Below are positions 12,243 to 23,881 of a DNA stretch of 64,000 nucleotides, piece after piece. Origin of the DNA: Thermomucor indicae-seudaticae. Its lineage: Eukaryota > Mucoromycota > Mucoromycetes > Mucorales > Lichtheimiaceae. The notes under the pieces are model-generated. The model made no database searches and was not told the origin of the DNA. It worked only from the letters and a program-made list of their open reading frames with translations. Position 1 is the first letter of the stretch. The number at the start of each line of letters is the position of its first letter. Made by a program: the position numbers and the translations under genes. The stretch is from the NCBI GenBank assembly GCA_000787465.1, contig JSYX01000069.1, forward strand, positions 1 through 64,000. The letters run 5' to 3'.

Positions 12243-12428
12243 TCCGAGTTTTCCAACCCTTCAAAGGCTTCGCATCTTCTCTGGTTCCCGGTGGAACTCG
12301 TTTCGAAGAAGTTCTAACTAGACTTGTATATCTAGAAAGATTCTCGATATCATGTAATAGTCTTATTGTGTCAATCCACCGGGAACCAAATAAGGGTGCG
12401 AAGCCTCCGAAGGGTTGGAAAACTCGGA
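12243..12428. repeat. Long imperfect inverted repeat (fold-back element)
   Basis: Two arms of about 53 nt, 12243-12295 and 12376-12428, are reverse complements with only a handful of mismatches. The left arm begins TCCGAGTTTTCCAACCCTTC. The spacer is about 80 nt. A transcript would fold into a long hairpin. I found no target-site duplication around the outer ends, so a transposon origin such as an old MITE is possible but not shown. Confidence 0.85.
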
Positions 12429-12719
12429 AGCCATGACGAAGCTAGCAGGGTTTGAACGTCCTCCTAAAGAGTGTAATTTCGCTTGGTAGACGCTTCTTTC
12501 ATGTGAACGTCTACGTCCTTCCTTGCGACTTCGGTTTGCATAACTTCTGGTTGACGGTCTCTCTCTCTCCTGAGGCATACTGCGCAAGTACTGCGTGTGA
12601 GAGCTTACCGTTTCAAGAGCAAACAGCTCTTCGTCAACGACATAGTCCATAGGCTCAGGCCTACCATGCTCGTCGACAACGTTTCCTTGTTCGTCTTCAT
12701 AGAAAAATTGCATTGTCAT
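12363..12719 (-). CDS. Hypothetical protein, possibly a degenerate mobile-element ORF
   Basis: A 118-codon frame opens with an acidic N-terminus (MTMQFFYEDEQGNVVDEHGR), continues with an Arg/Ser-rich centre, and ends inside the right arm of the fold-back repeat. The last 20 or so residues are therefore repeat-derived. I do not recognise a domain. The setting next to a recombinase-like pseudogene suggests the remains of a mobile element, but a small lineage-specific gene is equally possible. Confidence 0.3.
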   Translation of the reverse strand: MTMQFFYEDEQGNVVDEHGRPEPMDYVVDEELFALETVSSHTQYLRSMPQERERPSTRSYANRSRKEGRRRSHERSVYQAKLHSLGGRSNPASFVMASEFSNPSEASHPYLVPGGLTQ

Positions 12720-13128
12720 TTTGAAATCAGTAATGTGGTAAAGGGGAAAAAAGTGGCGCCCGATATGGCGGTTATTTTATACACTATATTCGAGGTTGGT
12801 TGACGCTGTCTCATGAAAACTTGGCGCGCTGGTACCAACATCCTTGGCGCATTTCCAGAGCTACGCTTGGCGCACGAAATCTGTCTATCTCGGCTCGTTT
12901 CTTGCATTTATTTTTGCACATTCAGATACTGGACTTGTTGCTGTCCGTGTTAGTTATGCTTTTCTTTTAACTTTACTAAGGATGACATGAGCAATCAGAC
13001 CTACCAATTGGTTTATATGGATGGTCAAGGGTCCTGTGTTTATAAGATTCTGCACAACCAACACCCACAGCCGTGAACACCAATGATGATGAAGGAACGG
13101 TCGATATGATTCTAATATTGACAGATTA

Positions 13129-14442
13129 TCAGAACATGAATCTGGAGACGTTGCCATAGCAGAGGTCGAAAGTGTCGATCCTAGCCCGCAGGAGTCTCAA
13201 GATGCAGAGCAGCGCCCAACACGAAAAGAAAAAGAGGCTCAGAAGACCATACCACGAAACCGCTAATAAGCAACCTAGGATACTCAGCAAATGGCAAACG
13301 ATTCCAAACGATCCCTCAGAACGCGTTATTGGTGATGAACGACAATCAAAAACTTTGAGCTTTCCTGGTTCTGCAATAATGTACTCTCTGTCAAATACAA
13401 GGATTTCTGCCGCTGAAGGAATTCGATCGATCACAATCTTCTTAAGCTTTGGATGATCACTGAAGGTGGCTTGATGAGTCCATGAATGCGGTTTTTCTCT
13501 TCACTTTTACCGAACAAAAGCATACAGATCTTTGTAATCAGTACTGAGGCCGGCGAAATCGAGCGTAACAAGCAGATGTCCTTCTTTGTATTTTTCAGCC
13601 AATAAGTCTGTAAAAAGCATATCATTTAGAGCCAAATGCCTTCCTATCATTGCAACTTTGTTACCCTGCGCAGTTCCTTGAATATTTTCCAGCTGGTTAA
13701 CTACTTCCAGAGTAGGGCTCCTAACCGAAGGGTCGGTCGGTAGAGAAATCTCTATCGATTCATGTCGGTAGAAAACCTCAATATGAAAATCGGTCGGTAT
13801 ACTCGGAGCCCTATTCCAGAGGCCTAGGCATGTCACATATCTCCAGGGGGTCTTTGCTGCTGCAAATCGATGAAACGTATATACGATTGGTGTTCGATCG
13901 CTCTCATAGATGTTGGACTATTTTTTGGAGCAGCTTCATCCGATTTGTGATGTCCTCGCTATTATTAGCGGACATAACCAATAATTTCAAGGCCATCGTT
14001 TGTTAAACCTTGCAGCTCTGACTGGTAGTTCGGGAGGTAGTTCTTGATCGCCTGGCCAACATGATCTAGTAGTATTTGTTTCTATGGTAATTCTAGTTGC
14101 ACAGTAGCCTTGCACATGACAGTTATCATTACCATGATATTGCTCCTTAAGGAAATATATCTCACTGCGTCTTTCCTGTTTCTTATTTGCATTCGTGCTT
14201 TTGACTGACTTGCTTTTGTTCTCGATGAATGCTGCACGGTTTCTATAGCACCATTGACCAAACTGCTTTGAGTTCTTGAATCGTTCTGGTAAATACGACT
14301 TGATCATGGCTATTATCTCATCGCTGGAACAATAGCTTTTCTCGTAGACTTCGCTGTTGTTAGGGTCGATTGGTAGGAACAGCGTGTTTACGAGCTCGAG
14401 AAGCTGCGCGTCGGTAAATCGGTGTTCCACCGGTACTGACAA
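13129..14442 (-). pseudogene. Decayed serine-recombinase-like gene
   Basis: Protein-like pieces lie in order on the minus strand but in different frames. First comes a helical N-terminal part (14442 to about 14130; FTDAQLLELVNTLFLPIDPN), then a segment ending DGLEIIGYVR at 13968. Right after it a stop and a one-base shift appear before NRMKLLQKIVQHL, and a further in-frame stop follows. LLVTLDFAGLSTDYKDLYAF (near 13510-13570) and PSAAEILVFDREYIIAEPGK (near 13390-13430) close it. The GYVR and later L-D-x-A-G-L-S blocks resemble the resolvase fold, where a catalytic Ser normally follows GYVR. Here that position is disrupted. A MITE also interrupts the locus. The family assignment is inference from pattern; the disruption is directly visible. 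Confidence 0.5.
13713..13813. mobile_element. hAT-like MITE, 101 bp
   Basis: The element has perfect 9-bp terminal inverted repeats, TAGGGCTCC at 13713-13721 and GGAGCCCTA at 13805-13813. An identical 8-bp direct repeat, TTCCAGAG, flanks it at 13705-13712 and 13814-13821. An 8-bp target duplication and a TAGGG terminus fit the hAT superfamily. Subterminal CGGTCGGTA-type motifs occur near both ends. It encodes nothing, so it is a non-autonomous element. It sits inside the recombinase-like pseudogene. Confidence 0.9.
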
Positions 14443-15936
14443 CCAAGACTCTCACGGTTCAGCTTCTTGAAGCGTCTGGGCTTTTGGAATATCCCAGAGT
14501 TGGGTTTTCACCGCCGCGGAAACCGCGGTAATCCCTGAGGCGAAAAATGTTTCCAGATAAGGCAATTAGAAGACGTTTAACGCCGAGCTAAAGGAAATAA
14601 AAGGACGACAGCGCGATGGAAATCAATATTGTGCGCTTGCTGATAGCAGAGAATAATGCAGTTACCGATGTTCCCGCACACCACGCGGTCAGCACGCTCA
14701 TGCAACGAAGCCAAAAGACGATGACGCGGCACCCGCCCCGCATGACGAATCACCCAGCCGTAGCAAAGGGGTTCCAGCTCGTCCAACACGATTGCACATT
14801 AAAAAGGCTTGCGTTCTTGCCGGTGAAAAGACGTCCATACATGCTTGCCGATTCGAACATGGCAACACGCGGTTAACGTGATTCGCAAGGAAGAAGTCGA
14901 AAGCGCTTTCCGTCCATTTTATACGGTCTGATGATGTCAGCATCAAATTTCATGCAACTTGTCTGTTTCATGTGATTTTTGGCAAAACTGGAATTTTCAC
15001 GTGTCATCGAAAACCTTTCAGCCTTGTTGGCTATATAGCGCCTCGATTACATTCGGTTTGGAGAATAGTCAAACAGGAAAATAAGATTGGAATAATACTG
15101 TTAAGACGGACCGATCAGCCCAAGTTTGCCTTCGCTCCGGAGAACAAGACGTTGCAGTTCCACGCTTTTCTCATGGAAGATGGTCAATGGTGTCCTGTAT
15201 CCTGTACTGGGCAAGTCTTGGAATTTTTCGCTTGCTGGTTAACGCATTCAGAGCGCTTTCCCTTTCCGGGTTGACACGTTCCTTTTGAGATGTCACTTGT
15301 TTCTTTCCTGGAAGACCGTAGATCGTACAAGCGTTAGGGTCATTCTTTTGCTGAGTACAGACATGATGAGTGCTGGTTCGCTCGAAATATGCACAGCGAA
15401 GACACACAAGATTACCAGTGCACACTTCCCGAATTCCAGAGATATACCCCATAAGGATATCCCAATCCTTATTAAAAGGTGACTTTTTGCGATTACGAGC
15501 GCTGTATGACAGTGCATATAGTGATTTCAAGTAGAATTAAGTGACATACCAGAGCGTATATGGTAGAAAACTCGTTTTGAAAGAGAAGGAGTCAGGAGAC
15601 TGTCGAAATTATAACAGTTACCGTAAATGACTGGGTGGATATGCTGGACCACGAAGAGCTCTTTAAGCGCCATTAATCCGACACGCAGAACTTATATGCA
15701 GTAGGTAACTACAACCACGAATGTTCCTTAACGTGTCGTCGTTGCCTTCCTTATCACCTGCTTAGATATGCTTATCAATTTAAGTATCTATTTCCGCGAC
15801 CGCGAGAATGGGTTTTTTGCGACGTGCGAAAAGTAATCTTCGCCGCGAAAACCCACCACTGTTAAGATCATATGTCGGGTTATCTGACTTTTGTTCGACC
15901 TGCGTATCATGTAATCCCGTTTATCCAGGTTGCAAA
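14443..15936. other. Gene-poor region with ORF fragments
   Basis: Short minus-strand frames at 14577-14946 and 15171-15530 have some protein character. Examples are LEPLCYGWVIRHAGRVPRHR and a Cys-rich piece with CLRC. They are broken by frame changes and lack a recognisable domain. Together with the pseudogene to the left this looks like an island of decayed sequence. A hairpin-like pair lies at about 15808-15860, with TGGGTTTT and AAAACCCA arms, downstream of the O-methyltransferase stop. Confidence 0.4.
14514..14528. repeat. Perfect CCGCGG hairpin
   Basis: CCGCGG, an AAA loop and a second CCGCGG form a short perfect inverted repeat just upstream of the recombinase-like pseudogene start. 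The function is unknown. Confidence 0.7.
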
Positions 15937-16946
15937 TTAGCCTTTTTTCCGAATAACGGAAACACCGTCAAATACGGGCAAAATAACCGTCTGTACTCTT
16001 GGGTCATTTCGAACATGTTCGTTGAATTGATGAACAGCTCTGGCGATCTTTTGAATGTTCTTTGACGCTTGCACCGGAGAAGCATCATCGTCAAAGCCAG
16101 CTTGACGGTGAACTTGTCCAAAGTAGAGCACTAACAGCCATCCATTAGTCTTGTCTTGGACAAGGTACATTGACGAATCTGAATCATACTATACCATTAT
16201 CTACCATTAAGACTCCTCTGTCGGACAGCATGTTATTGTCCATTATGTAGTCAAAGTACCAGATGTACCCCTTTTTGTCAGCGTCTAATGTCCCAGCTTA
16301 GATCATAAGTTTGCTGAAAGATAGGCAAGTCATGTACTTTACCCATAAAGATAAAATCGAACTGTCGTTCGGGATCCTCTTTAGCTAATGCAATTAAACT
16401 TTCCCAAAAGATAAACGTGAGGACACTGGAAACATTGACTATATCCGATGTTGGTTTTTAATACCCGTCCTTGGCTGGACCAAGTCTCAGATCCACTGAG
16501 GCTTGCAACGGTGTCGAAGCCATATACTTTTTCGCAATCTCTAGTGGTTTGGGATCAACCTCGAGTGAAATCAGACTCTGCATCGGGGATTGCATTGCAG
16601 ATGCTATGGCTAGCGTAGAGTAGCCTGTAAACGTCCCGATCTCGAGCACATGCTTGGGACCCAGCATTCTGATCCACTGGTGCAGCATTTGCGCTTGTGC
16701 TTGACTGACCATCATGTGTGCGTTGCTAAAAGTTGTTCGCGTCTCCTTTGCAAGCGCCTTTAGAGCGGAATCAATATGCTTTGGAAAGGGCGTGCTCATG
16801 CATTCAGTGTACTTTTCCTCTCGTAATCGAAGCCGGTTTCCGGTATTGCTGACTGTATCATGCATCATGACTGAAGAATGCGAACGCGAGGGCGTCAACA
16901 AGCATGCTGTCCGCTTGACATTTCGCAATGAGAATGAGCGTAACAT
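15937..16946 (-). CDS. SAM-dependent O-methyltransferase (caffeoyl-CoA OMT family)
   Basis: The product is a class I methyltransferase that should transfer a methyl group from S-adenosylmethionine to a catechol-like hydroxyl using a divalent metal. Four exons join cleanly. Exon 1 holds the SAM-binding motif VLEIGTFTGYSTLAIA. The second exon has LIALAKEDPERQFDFIFM. The third reads DADKKGYIWYFDYIMDNNML and ends VDN. The last gives VLYFGQVHRQ and DPRVQTVILPVFDGVSVIRK before TAA. The junctions restore FMDADKKGY and DNVLYFG, both family hallmarks that include metal-binding Asp/Asn positions. The chosen start (16946, MLRSFSLRNVKRTACLL) gives a basic, Ser-rich, mitochondrial-like presequence. A shorter start at about 16868 is possible. 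It is divergent from the gene at 17045 with about 98 nt between starts. Confidence 0.9.
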
Positions 16947-17044
16947 AATGGATAATGAAAAACGACAAGCCACTCTAAGCTTCTTCTTCTTCTTTACCGC
17001 CCAGAGATATATAACCATCCTCCCCTCCGCCCGCAGATTCAGCC

Positions 17045-17545
17045 ATGGCTGCCACTCCTACCGACGTTTTCAAAGAATCGAATAAAGCACTCAATGTCTT
17101 GAGCGAGATCCGTGACAACATGCTGAAGATTTTACAAGGCGTGTCTGATGCAACAGGCAATTCGCTTCGCGCCGAGCCTGACCTGGTGATGCTTCAGAAA
17201 GCACGCCAAAGTCTAGCAGAAATGTTGGATAGACTGAAGGCAAGCGCGGCATGGATCGAGAGAAATCAAAACGCCTTGGAGAACATAAAGATACCAAAAA
17301 GTGTTGACACAACGGAGGACCTAAAAGATGCTCTGGACAAGCAGGCCGCGTTGCGCAAGGTAACCAATCCTCGTTTCCCTGGCTTATATGCAGAAATGAT
17401 AATCGATTGCCGCGAATGATAGGAATCTTCGGAACTGTCGGATCAAATCAAACGGCTTTTAAGCCAGTCTTACACGTTGCAGTTCCAGATCGATGCTCTC
17501 CTGGCAGCTTGTCATGACCAATCCGTCGAGAAAACTGCTACTTGA
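17045..17545 (+). CDS. Small helical protein, possibly Mediator subunit Med30-like
   Basis: Two exons (17045-17359 and 17423-17545, intron 63 nt) encode 145 residues. The product is almost entirely helical, with a conserved-looking front block (LNVLSEIRDNMLKILQGVSD), a central coiled-coil region, and an end block (LSDQIKRLLSQSYTLQFQID). Overall size, helix layout and the closing segment resemble Med30-type Mediator head subunits, which bridge RNA polymerase II and regulators in the nucleus. This is a shape-based assignment. Another small coiled-coil complex subunit remains possible. A TATA-like ATATATAA lies about 30 nt upstream of the ATG. The gene converges on MCD4 with about 85 nt between stops. 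Confidence 0.7.
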
Positions 17546-17630
17546 TAAAGAAAGACAGCATCGCATCATCAGACCCATTTTGTTATTGTACGTGAAAACT
17601 TTATGTCTATATATATGCATACATGAAAGT

Positions 17631-20600
17631 CTACGAATGTTTCTTTTGCGTAAGGCGAGGGATGATCAGATGGCCGACCAGTAAACGGGAAAGGAGAAAC
17701 AGTACAATGGAAAAGATAATAAACAATTCAGAAATGCAAAAGTGGCTAATACTCGTACCGATCTCTAGCCAGCTACCATAGTCGGATACAAAGAAGAAGA
17801 AATTGATGGTTTGCACGTCGGTGACGGTCAAGACGGCAAGGAAAAGGCTAAAAGGAGGAAGGTCCAAGCTACTGCTCAGTACGCCAAGTACCGCGGACAC
17901 GACAAAGAACGGGATCAGGATCTTGACAATCAATAGGGACCCCATCAAGAAGGGATTGAAGATGGTTACGAAACGGTATACGCTCTCGAGCGAGAAACTG
18001 CTTAGTGATGCGACATTCCCAGTACCGAAAAAGGCGACGTTGATAAAGAACAGGAACAGCAGTGCAGAGCGCATGTCGCTGGCCTGCAGCGGTCGGTTAA
18101 GAGATGACTTGCTGTCCCGATAGAGAGCACGTTCTGTCTCCAGCCATAATAGTACTGTGGTACAGAAAAATACGTAGAACAACATCTCGTATGATATGCT
18201 CAATAGGGTCATAAGTGGACCAAACGCAAGACAGATTGTCAATAATCGGGCCAAGTAGTCTCCGTCCTTTGATCCTCGGAAAAGGAAAGGATAAATAGTA
18301 GATGCGCCTAAGACAAGACAAAGTAAGATGAATTGTCAGGCATGCTCTGACTACCCGCTTTACCGATGATAACCCAGCTTGCGACTTGATTGATGAATGG
18401 TAAACCTTCCCGCCTTTCCAGACTAGTCGAAGTTGAATAAACGAGAATGATACTAACAAAGATTACAAGCAACTAATGGATCGTCAGAAACAATGGACTG
18501 ACAATGAGCATGGAACCTACGCACTGACCTGAATTTGCATGGATAAAGCCTGACGTCTATCCACGCGGTTCAAAGTCTGAAGCTTGTAAAGGGCCCATCC
18601 TCCTAACAGGATTCCCGTTAAGCCGCCAGCAACACTACGTTATCGTCAGCTTCGACAATCATTTTGCATCACAAAGACTACCTTTTCCTTACACTAAGTT
18701 TACATTTTCGCCTTTCTCAACGGGCAACAGAGGAAATATACTTGTACAGACACAAGCAATACTCCAACCAGCCAAAAGTCGGGTATTCTCATCTCGCATA
18801 CGCTTCGTCATCGCCAGTAGCCAAGCAGATATCAGTACAAAGCATACGGACAGAACTTCGCGTCGGAAAAAGCTATAGACCTTGGGAACAGGGCCATCAG
18901 CAGTGCATAATACATGGTATTCCCGTAACAATGTAACCTACCAGGGCCTCTAAGGCAGCGAGTGTCGCAAGAATGCCGAATAACAGCTTCCGAAGGCCAT
19001 CACTTGCTGCGAGTCGGAAACCTGCAATAAGCGATTCCTTCTTTCGAAGCACTTGGTTCCAGAAATAAACAGGGAAGAAGACATAAGCGTAGTAGAGACC
19101 TGGCATATTCTGGATCCACAGCATAGCAGCTAGAGCGCCGTACGTGCCAACAGAAAGGAGGTCTATCTGTAAACAAAGTTACTATTGAATGTTTGCCTAC
19201 TACGAGTACAGTAGTGCTTTTTGATGATTTACCATCACTCGCGAGGACCGTGACAGAGGCCCATTGCAAACTTTGGTAACCACATGATGGCGTACGAGAA
19301 ACTCTAGACAGAACACACACCAGCCGACATAACCGACGGTAATTACGCCACGCAGAAATAGCCAGTCGTACGTTTGAAAGTATCGTAAACCGCGCAGACA
19401 TAAATGAATTAATTCCTTCGATAGCGTTTGAGCTGCTGCGTATCTTCCATCATTGATGTGTGCTCTGATTTCCGCGACCAGAGTCTCCGGATCATTCGTC
19501 CCGGACAGTGATTTAAAAGGTCTAAAGAAAAGCTCGTCGCGCTGCTTTTCATCTAATTAAACCAGCGTGTTGAATGAGTATTCCTATCACTTTAAACAAG
19601 TCTTTTGACCTGGAGCGCATTGGCTTACCGTGTTTAACTTGGTACTGTGCCAATACTTCTCGAGCATTCGCAAAAGCTGCTTCTGCTCGGAATCGCTCGT
19701 CATCCACTAGATAGCTGATTGGCAATTCACCGACAGAATTGACTGGTATAGGCAGTCCAAGAAGGGTAGCCATAAGCGGTGCAATATCAGCTTGCAGCAC
19801 ATCATGCCTATCCCACTCGAGAAGATCAGAGTTGGCAGAGAAGTCGTCATGACCCAGACCAGTTTTACGTGGTCCGTGTATGCCAGCACCCCAAGCGACT
19901 AGAGGCGTGCGCGTGTTATCTGGATGCCCGTCGCCGTGAGCGCCTCGATTGTTCATGCCATGGTCTGCAGTAAAGATATAGCTCGTTCGTCCGTCGTGAC
20001 CATAAAATTCATCCATAAGCTGAACAATTTCTGCAATCCCTTGGTCCACCAGTCGTATGTTATCATGATATTCTTTGGAATGAGGGCGGAACCCGTGACC
20101 ATTGGTGTCCAGACCGAGTAAATGCAAAAAGAATACTATCTTGTCTTGGCGTAACTTTCGATCGAGCGTTATATTGTGCTTTGCTTCTTCAAAAAGAGAT
20201 TTAATGTGGTCGAATACCCACGTATCCAGATGAGACGCCTCTGATAAAAGACATCAATCATTAGATATCTGTAATCCGCATTGTCTCTGTATAAAGCTCT
20301 ACCTCCTGAAAAGTCTTCAAACTCGGGCGGATACATGAAGGTTTCGATATGACTGGGATCTGTCGCGCCGTGCTGAAACATGGGCAAAATATCAGGAGAG
20401 CCAAAGGACCAAGTATGTCGAGATTGGTTAAAGAGCGAATCGAAATTGACAGGATTCATAGTCCAACCTAAAGAACAAGTCAAACTTTAATCCATTCCTT
20501 TCCGCGTCCCGTTCCATTCTCTTTTTTTTTTGCATAATCTGTCTATTCGCGCGTACCTGTTGTCACTGCACTCACATCCTCATAAAAACCGGCAATAATA

Positions 20601-20977
20601 GCTACGTGTCCTGGACGTGATTCAGTCGGCACTCGGGTATGCGACACACCCCATGTTCCTTGTTCCTGCATCACGCGTCTCAGATACGGAGCGCGATCTT
20701 TGCCTTCCCGCTCAACAATTTTGTCCGCTCGCAACCCATCAGCTGTATTGGACAAGCACAAAGACCACGTTAATAAATGTGCATGAGTCTTGCCATTGTT
20801 ATCGGAGAGCAACTTGCCGACAAAGAGGACGAGGCGATCAGCAGGAGCGGCGAGAGGCACCTTCTGCGGTGTCATGCCATGGACAAGAGGTGATTTAAAG
20901 TAAATGTCAAAGATACTGAAAAGATAAACGACATGAAAGACGATGCCAATCAACAATAATCCCGTGCGAGACAGCAT
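17631..20977 (-). CDS. MCD4: GPI ethanolamine phosphate transferase 1 (PIG-N/Mcd4)
   Basis: This ER membrane enzyme adds phosphoethanolamine to the first mannose of GPI-anchor precursors. The N-terminus has a transmembrane segment ([20 protein letters not shown]). The alkaline-phosphatase-like catalytic domain follows: FVG spliced to DGLRADK for metal binding, [38 protein letters not shown] and [20 protein letters not shown]. The C-terminal half is a chain of hydrophobic helices ending RLTQKKHS and a stop at 17631. Several introns of about 60 nt occur. The start used is MLSRTG at 20977; an in-frame ATG 13 codons upstream exists. The expected length of about 900-1,000 residues fits the span. 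Confidence 0.95.
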
Positions 20978-21299
20978 TTTATCGCTTTTGCCCTCAGAGA
21001 TGAGCAGCGAGTTCACAAGTTCAATTCGTCGGAGTGTCCATCAAATCAGCTTGCTGTCAGTCGTGGCGATCCGGAAGTTTGGATGCAGTAGATCATGTCG
21101 CCCATGGGTCATTCAGCAGGTCTTTATCCCATAATCCTTAAAAAACAGCATGCAGTTATTCAAGCGGAAAAAAAAGGGCTAAAATGTCCTTTTGATTTGG
21201 TAGACCTTACGGGTCTTTGAGGCTATACAAGTATTGATCAGATGCTAAATATTCAAAACTGTACAAGCGATAAAGTAAATTGTACGGAGTCTTCTCTTT

Positions 21300-23201
21300 T
21301 TAGATGCCTCCCATGTTGATGTACTTCAAGTTCAGATATTCTTCGATGCCGTACTTCGAGCCCTCTCGTCCAATACCGCTTTCCTTGATACCACCAAAAG
21401 GCGTGTAGCAGCTCGAAAGAATGGGCGAGTTTGCACCGACCATACCTGCTTCGAGCTTCTCTGCGACTCTCCAGATACGGCCAATGTCGCGTGAATAGAA
21501 GTAGCTAGCTAGACCGAATTGGGTGTTGTTTGCGAGTTCAATGACTTCCTCTTCTGTGGAGAATTCGAACAGGGCTGCAATGGGACCGAACGTCTCTTCA
21601 GAAGCAATGACCATATCCTTCGTCATGCCTGTGACAACCGTCGGTTCGAAGAAGTTGCCACCCAAATGCTTGCCGCCAACCAGAATCTCGGCACCTTTAC
21701 CAACAGCATCCGTAATGTGACGTTGTACTTTCTCGATTGCCTTTCCGTTGATCAACGGGCCGTGTGTCGTGTCTGGGTTGAAGCCATGGCCGACCTTGAA
21801 CTTGCCCACCTTCTCGGCCAGACGCGAGGCGAACAAGGGATAAATGCCCTTTTGTACGTAGATACGGTTAGCACAGACGCAGGTCTGGCCGGACCCTCTG
21901 AACTTGCACGCAATTGCACCTGGTTAGATGAGAATAGAAGATATTAGGTACGCGCGTCGAGGTCTGATTGGAGAAGCGTTTTACCTTCAACAGCAGCGTC
22001 GACATCAGCATCATCAAACACGATAAACGGAGCGTTACCACCAAGCTCCAAAGAGATCTTCTTCATGGTTCCAGCAGACTGAGCCATGAGGAGTTTCCCG
22101 ACTGCTGTCTATATACAACGTTCGCTTGTCAGATGGAACACATAAAGACTTTGGTTCGTCGTTCCAAATAATTTATCCTTACCGAACCAGTAAATGAGAT
22201 CTTCTTTACGATGGGGTTGGTGCAAAGTTCTTTGCCAACTTCAGCCACGTTCTTATCTGTCGTTACAACATTGATCACTCCCTTTGGAATACCAGCGCGT
22301 TGAGCAAGCTCGCACAAAGCCAAAGCGGAATAGGGCGTTTCTGCTCCAGGCTTAATGACGACTGTGCAGCCAGCAGCCAAAGCAGCACCGACTTTCCGAG
22401 TAATCATAGCATTGGGGAAATCTAGAATTGGATTAGTCAGAATCCGCGCTTATATCCTTTTTTTCCACGAGTCATTTCACAAACTTACTCCAAGGTGTAA
22501 TGACACCAACGACACCAACGGGTTGCTTGATGGTGATAAAACGTTGGCCGGGTATATGCGACGGGATGACATCGCCGTAACTTCGTACGGCTTCTTCAGC
22601 AAACCACTCAAAGAAGCTTGCGCCATACGCTACTTCACCCTTGGCTTCGGCATAGGATTTACCATTTTCCCACGTCAAAATAGTTGCCAGGTCTTCGACG
22701 TTCTGCATCGTCAAGTCGTACCATTTCTTCAACAGGTCGTGGCGTTGCTTTCCTGTCGTTGTCGACCATGTCTTAAATGCCTCGGAAGCTACCTGGATGG
22801 CCTTCTTGGTATCTTCAGCATTCATTTCAGGTAGACGGCCAATCTCTTTTCCGGTAGCAGGATCTGTGACGCAATGGTTTAACAATTCCATGCGTTCGCT
22901 CGGGCAAATAGAAAACGCTTCTGTTTTACCATAAACTGGAAAGGTGTTGCTCGAAGTAACCCACTGGTTGTTTATAAACGCTCCGTTACGGAACAAATAT
23001 TTGTCAGAGAGCTTCAGGCAAACAAAATGGTGAGGGTTTATGCCGTTTCCGTGGGCTTTCTTTGGTGCTTACTTCAGGAATCTTTGCGTCCGTGACAAAA
23101 GTTCGAAAAGTGGTGTTGGTCATGATTATTCTAGCGGATGGTTTACGGGAAGGGTTGAGGCAGGCTTTCAGATAAGTCGTCCGTAAGGCAGCTCTGATCA
23201 T
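21300..23201 (-). CDS. UGA2: Succinate-semialdehyde dehydrogenase, mitochondrial type
   Basis: This aldehyde dehydrogenase is expected to oxidise succinate semialdehyde to succinate with NAD(P)+ in the GABA shunt. Conserved blocks are [31 protein letters not shown] spliced to [39 protein letters not shown] with the catalytic Glu, and [17 protein letters not shown] with the catalytic Cys. The end block is [20 protein letters not shown]. The LVGG and [16 protein letters not shown] stretches fit the SSADH branch. The N-terminus from 23201 is basic and Ser/Thr-rich, which suggests mitochondrial import. If translation starts at a later in-frame ATG the enzyme would be cytosolic. At least four introns of about 60-80 nt are present. 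Confidence 0.93.
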
Positions 23202-23881
23202 GGATAAGAGAAAAAGAGAAACCCTCGAATTATGAAGACAAAACATTTGGGAAATTTCAACATTGTAACGCAACGGATGGTCGCGTTGCGGAGATCAAAC
23301 TTTGTTACGCATGCCCGTTGACCCTCCCGACGACCGTGTACAGTCTGCTAAAGAGATCTTTTCGCATATACTAAGTTTATACAATGGTAGAAACTGACCG
23401 AAGGATTATATCACCAAAGAAAGCTACCTAAACTGAAAGAACAGACTAACCGTTGGATTAGAAGGATAGCTTAACAATAACAGTCAACGGCTGATGCGCA
23501 GCGTGTCGAACCCTGAATAAACGAACAACTTGCTGGGCAGGGCACTACCTGATTCTGATACAAGCTTAATGAAATCGATGTTTCCGTGCCTGGATAGCAA
23601 GTACTTACGACAGGAGGAGCATCACTGTTTTCGCAGGTAGTAACTCAGAGAGGATTTTCTGCCTCTTACAGTAATAGGGACAGTATTCGGTTGCCGCTAT
23701 GAACTGAGGCAAGCATCGATATCTGGATTCACGATTTCCTCTTTCCTCGTCGAGTTTGATCCCAAACATCTCTGCATGTTTTCTTTGAACCAGAAAAGGA
23801 AAATGTCCGTGTGTGACTAGCATTATATAGCACGCACCGCATAAAAGTAATCTTTGAACATGCTTCCTGTTTAAGCGCACG
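23202..23881. other. Divergent promoter region of SSADH (-) and CSF1 (+)
   Basis: The spacer separates two outward-facing genes. Frames inside are short and unsupported. No specific motif stands out. Confidence 0.5.

Noticed and set aside
15171..15530. Cys-rich minus-strand frame as a TnpB/Fanzor-type zinc ribbon next to the recombinase-like gene
   Set aside because: Only one C-x2-C pair is present and there is no RuvC-like motif, so the link would be speculation.
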